Shown one piece after another: positions 61,081-64,000 of a DNA stretch of 64,000 bases. How positions within the stretch are numbered: the first letter of the stretch is position 1; the number at the start of each line of letters is the position of its first letter. Under the pieces are notes generated by a model that ran no database searches, was not told the DNA's origin, and saw only the letters and a program-made list of their open reading frames with translations. Origin of the DNA: Salinimicrobium sediminis (GTDB lineage Bacteria; Bacteroidota; Bacteroidia; Flavobacteriales; Flavobacteriaceae); contig NZ_OCMF01000001.1 of the NCBI RefSeq assembly GCF_900215295.1, positions 992,001 through 1,056,000 on the forward strand. Direction: 5' to 3'. The position numbers were made by a program, and so were the translations under genes.

Positions 61081-61910
61081 AAGTTTTAATTACAGGAGCG
61101 GGCGGGCAGCTGGGGCAGTGTTTTAAAAAACAGGCTCAACATTTTCCTGAAATCGAATTCACTTTTACAACTTCTCAGGAGCTTGACCTCTCCCAGTTTG
61201 GAGTTGTGGGTGTTTACATGCGCCAAAACAAATTCGATTACTGCATTAACTGCGCCGCCTACACAAATGTAGAACATGCCGAAAAGGAGCAGGAAATGGC
61301 ATACCTGGTAAATGCTGAAAGCGTTAGGAATTTGGCCGAAGACTGTGAGGATGCAGAAACTACCTTGATCCATTTCTCTACCGATTATGTTTTCGATGGA
61401 AAGAAGTCTACGCCTTATTCTGAAACAGATGAGACTAATCCGCTGAATGTCTACGGAGCTTCTAAATTGCTTGGGGAACAATATATCCAGGAGGAAACGA
61501 ACCGGTATTTAATCTTCAGGACATCCTGGTTGTATTCAGACATAGGGAAAAATTTTTTCAATACCATCCGCACCAAAGCCGAAGCCGGGGAGACCCTAAA
61601 TATCACAACTTCCCAATCTGGCTCTCCTACCAATGCCTATGATCTTGCAGAATTTGTGCTGAAAATAGTTTCTGCCAAAACAGAGGCTTACGGGATCTAT
61701 CATTACAGCAATATGGGAGAAGCTACCTGGTATGACTTTGCAAAAGAGATCCTTCGCTTAATGAACAGCAACACTACCTTGAATGAGAGCAATGATTTTC
61801 AAACTCTGGCCGAAAGACCAAAATACAGTGTGCTAAGTAAAACCAAGGTGCTGGAAACGTTTGATCTTCCTATTCCTAACTGGAAAGAGAGCCTGAAACA
61901 GCTTTTTTAA
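61077..61910 (+). CDS. rfbD: dTDP-4-dehydrorhamnose reductase
   Basis: The 277-residue SDR enzyme performs the last NAD(P)H-dependent step to dTDP-L-rhamnose. It has ITGAGGQLGQCF, NCAAYTNVEHAEKE, HFSTDYVFDG and the active-site VYGASKLLGEQ. The SQSGSPTNAYDLAE segment is typical for RmlD. It ends with a 4-bp overlap into the convergent SRPBCC gene, closing the operon. Confidence 0.97.
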   Translation: MKVLITGAGGQLGQCFKKQAQHFPEIEFTFTTSQELDLSQFGVVGVYMRQNKFDYCINCAAYTNVEHAEKEQEMAYLVNAESVRNLAEDCEDAETTLIHFSTDYVFDGKKSTPYSETDETNPLNVYGASKLLGEQYIQEETNRYLIFRTSWLYSDIGKNFFNTIRTKAEAGETLNITTSQSGSPTNAYDLAEFVLKIVSAKTEAYGIYHYSNMGEATWYDFAKEILRLMNSNTTLNESNDFQTLAERPKYSVLSKTKVLETFDLPIPNWKESLKQLF

Positions 61911-62566
61911 AAGTTATAATCCCTTTCAATAAACCATTTGAAATTTCGCACATCCTCTTCTACCATGTCTTCAAAAACAGGATTTAGAAGGCGGGCAGCG
62001 CTTTCTCCGGGAATTCCACCGGGTGCATGGTAAGAGATCACTACATGAAGGCGGGTAGCATCACCCATGTCGAAGAATTCTACTTTTCCTGCATTCTCAA
62101 TTGAAGAGCCGGGAAGAGATTGCCACCCTAAGAATTCATTGGGTCGTTCTTTTACGATCTCGCTTTTCCACCTTATACTCCCCACATTTCCCGGAAGCCT
62201 TGCCTCCCAGACAGAGATGCTGTCATTAAGGCTTTCCACACTTTCCAGGTGTTCCATGAAGAGCGGCAGGTTTTCCAGGTTTCTCCAAAAGGCATAAACT
62301 TCCTCCCGTGGTTTATTGACCACCATATTGAGCTGGATATTTACATTGCGGCTGTGGTTATCAGGTTTTGTTTTTCCAATAACATTGTATAAGAGGCAAT
62401 TCCCCGAAACACCCCTGTAAAGCAGGTAACCTGCGAGTACGGCTTCTATGGGACTCTTCTTTTGTTTACCTATGGCATCATATAAAAAATAGGCGCCGGC
62501 AAGCAGAGAAGCGCCTCTTTCGGCAGGACTAACATTTACATACAAGTGTCGTAATAAATTCCTCAT
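61907..62566 (-). CDS. SRPBCC (polyketide cyclase-like) protein with DUF2892-type N-terminus
   Basis: The 219-residue protein has an N-terminal ~75-residue hydrophobic region of DUF2892/YgaP type (AERGASLLAGAYFLYDAIGKQKKSPIEAVLAGYLLYRGVSGNCLLYNVIG), followed by a START/SRPBCC domain (NVNIQLNMVVNKPREEVYAFWRNLENLPLFMEHLESVESL to ~residue 215). This layout is seen in uncharacterised membrane-associated lipid- or hydrophobe-binding proteins. It converges on rfbD with a 4-bp overlap and its ATG faces the UXS gene 175 bp away. Confidence 0.82.
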   Translation of the reverse strand: MRNLLRHLYVNVSPAERGASLLAGAYFLYDAIGKQKKSPIEAVLAGYLLYRGVSGNCLLYNVIGKTKPDNHSRNVNIQLNMVVNKPREEVYAFWRNLENLPLFMEHLESVESLNDSISVWEARLPGNVGSIRWKSEIVKERPNEFLGWQSLPGSSIENAGKVEFFDMGDATRLHVVISYHAPGGIPGESAARLLNPVFEDMVEEDVRNFKWFIERDYNF

Positions 62567-62741
62567 GGGATCAGGTTTTCTGTTATTTAGCCTAATTTAC
62601 TCATATTGAAGCCAAAGCTTAGTTTCAGTTTTGCTTAAATTGGGTTAAATTATTCTTAAATGCTGCGGAAACTGCAGACGCCGCAAAGAGGAGCAATGGC
62701 TGAAACCTTGAATTTTATTACTTTCGGTGTAAAACCAACCC

Positions 62742-63731
62742 ATGAAGAAACGGATCTTGATCACCGGGGCGGCCGGCTTCCTTGGCTCTCACCTCTGCGA
62801 TAAATTTATAAAAGAAGGATACCATGTGATAGGCATGGACAATCTTATCACAGGTGATAAACGCAATATTGAACATCTTTTTAAGCTGAAAGATTTTGAA
62901 TTCTATCACCACGATGTCACAACTTTTGTGCATGTGCCGGGAGAGCTGGATTATATCCTGCATTTTGCTTCACCCGCCAGTCCCATTGATTATCTTAAGA
63001 TCCCGATTCAAACTTTAAAAGTGGGCTCCCTGGGCACTCATAACCTGCTTGGCCTTGCCATGGTTAAGAATGCGCGTATACTTATTGCTTCTACTTCTGA
63101 AGTGTATGGTGATCCCCTGATACATCCTCAAACTGAAGATTACTACGGAAATGTAAACACCATTGGCCCCCGCGGAGTCTATGATGAAGCAAAACGTTTT
63201 CAGGAATCCATCACTATGGCCTACCACCGCTTTCATGGGCTTGAAACCCGCATTGTGCGCATCTTTAACACCTACGGTCCCAGAATGCGCCTGAATGATG
63301 GAAGGGTGATCCCGGCATTTATCGGGCAGGCCTTACGAGGGGAAGATCTCACTGTTTTTGGAGATGGAACGCAAACAAGGTCTTTCTGTTATGTAGATGA
63401 CCAGGTTGAAGGGATTTATAAATTGTTACTGAGCGATTACGCAGAACCCGTAAACATTGGAAATCCGCATGAGATCACCATTAAGGATTTTGCGGAAGAG
63501 ATCATCAAATTGACCGGGACAGATCAAAAGATTATATATAAGCCCCTGCCGCAGGATGATCCCATGCAACGCCAACCGGACATTACCCGGGCAAAAGAAA
63601 TCCTGGGTTGGGAGCCAAAGGTTTCCCGAAGCGAGGGTATGAAAAAAACCTATGAATATTTCAAAGGTCTTAGCGAAGATGAACTTTACCGCAGTGAACA
63701 CAAGGATTTCTCAAAGCACATTAGAAAATAG
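62742..63731 (+). CDS. UDP-glucuronate decarboxylase (UDP-xylose synthase)
   Basis: The 329-residue extended SDR enzyme converts UDP-glucuronate to UDP-xylose with bound NAD+. It has [44 protein letters not shown] (the UXS-specific ASPASP motif), STSEVYGDP and the catalytic YDEAK (Tyr147, Lys151), with FNTYGPRM and [14 protein letters not shown]. The product feeds xylose into surface polysaccharide. It precedes a glycosyltransferase gene, marking the start of a polysaccharide region. Confidence 0.95.
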   Translation: MKKRILITGAAGFLGSHLCDKFIKEGYHVIGMDNLITGDKRNIEHLFKLKDFEFYHHDVTTFVHVPGELDYILHFASPASPIDYLKIPIQTLKVGSLGTHNLLGLAMVKNARILIASTSEVYGDPLIHPQTEDYYGNVNTIGPRGVYDEAKRFQESITMAYHRFHGLETRIVRIFNTYGPRMRLNDGRVIPAFIGQALRGEDLTVFGDGTQTRSFCYVDDQVEGIYKLLLSDYAEPVNIGNPHEITIKDFAEEIIKLTGTDQKIIYKPLPQDDPMQRQPDITRAKEILGWEPKVSRSEGMKKTYEYFKGLSEDELYRSEHKDFSKHIRK

Positions 63732-63735
63732 CATT

Positions 63736-63755
63736 CCTGCCTGCCGGCAGGCAGG
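63736..63755. repeat. 20-bp perfect palindrome after the UXS gene
   Basis: CCTGCCTGCCGGCAGGCAGG is a perfect 20-bp palindrome in the short gap before the glycosyltransferase. GC-rich repeats of this kind are scattered in some flavobacterial genomes; it has no T-run, so it is not a good terminator. Confidence 0.8.
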
Positions 63756-63814
63756 TTTGGCACCATATAATTTGGCCGTTTCATAGGATTTTATATAATG
63801 GTCAAAACTTTCAA

Positions 63815-64000
63815 ATGAATAAAAAAGCCCTGGTATCGGTGATCATGCCGGCCTATAATGCTGCCGGATATATTGCTGAAAGTATTCGGTCTGTACAGCA
63901 GCAATCTTTTGAAGATTGGGAGTTGCTGGTGATCGATGATGCCTCCAAAGACGGAACTTCAGAAATTGTGGAAGCACTGAGGGCTGAAGATTCCCGCATA
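63815..64000 (+). CDS. Family 2 glycosyltransferase, 5' part only
   Basis: Sixty-two codons are visible before the window ends: MNKKALVSVIMPAYNAAGYI, then VQQQSFEDWELLVIDDASKDGTSEIV. The VSVIMPAYN opening and the DDASKDGT nucleotide-sugar site are characteristic of GT2 (GT-A fold) enzymes that transfer a sugar in polysaccharide synthesis. Its ATG follows the UXS gene by 83 bp, consistent with a shared glycan-assembly cluster. The acceptor and sugar cannot be inferred. Confidence 0.9.
   Translation, partial: MNKKALVSVIMPAYNAAGYIAESIRSVQQQSFEDWELLVIDDASKDGTSEIVEALRAEDSRI

Overview
The window looks like a chromosomal segment of a Bacteroidota bacterium, almost certainly a Flavobacteriaceae member of the Gramella/Salegentibacter/Salinimicrobium type (genus is a guess). 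The grounds are a SusC/SusD pair, clade-restricted families (DUF4175, DUF4837, DUF2007 and a DUF6909-like protein), a GlnRS as well as a GluRS, and many promoters with the Bacteroidota -7 box TAnnTTTG. I saw no prophage, insertion sequence or CRISPR array. Most of the window is ordinary core genome.

Region 1 (1-13459, all minus strand) is a polysaccharide-utilisation-type locus. In transcription order it encodes a ROK sugar kinase, a FucP/NagP-like MFS permease, a creatininase-family hydrolase, a GH20 beta-hexosaminidase lipoprotein, the MurNAc-6-phosphate etherase MurQ, SusC, SusD, a GHL10/DUF187 glycosidase lipoprotein and a sodium:solute symporter cut by the window edge. The combination suggests uptake and breakdown of peptidoglycan-derived amino sugars (GlcNAc/MurNAc).

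Region 2 (13.7-30.1 kb) holds lepA, three cation:proton antiporters in a row, a metallo-beta-lactamase-fold hydrolase, secreted S8, M1 and S41 peptidases with rnpA among them, an acetyltransferase, rpiB and two small genes. A 521-bp AT-rich gap lies at 29161-29681.

Region 3 (30.3-56.9 kb) is dominated by plus-strand housekeeping genes: rnr, a LysE-type exporter, tRNA-Cys, folB, glnS, a small envelope cluster, a stomatin-like protein, gltX, a very large DUF4175 protein, ybeY, mnmG, a methyltransferase, an OmpH-like lipoprotein, holB, pgk, a LysM lytic transglycosylase, tatA, an M23 peptidase and a GH3-family enzyme. Two things stand out. Downstream of tRNA-Cys are two extra copies of the tRNA 3' end plus terminator, in which part of the T-arm is replaced by a 16-bp palindrome. 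Between 45.1 and 52.5 kb there are parS-like sites (one perfect 16-bp palindrome), which suggests that the segment lies near the replication origin.

Region 4 (56.9-64 kb) carries a DUF6909-like protein whose C-terminal half has nucleoside-phosphorylase-like motifs. It overlaps a compact dTDP-L-rhamnose operon (rfbB, rfbA, rfbC, rfbD), followed by a convergent SRPBCC protein, a UDP-glucuronate decarboxylase (UDP-xylose synthase) and the start of a family 2 glycosyltransferase. This is the beginning of a surface-polysaccharide region.
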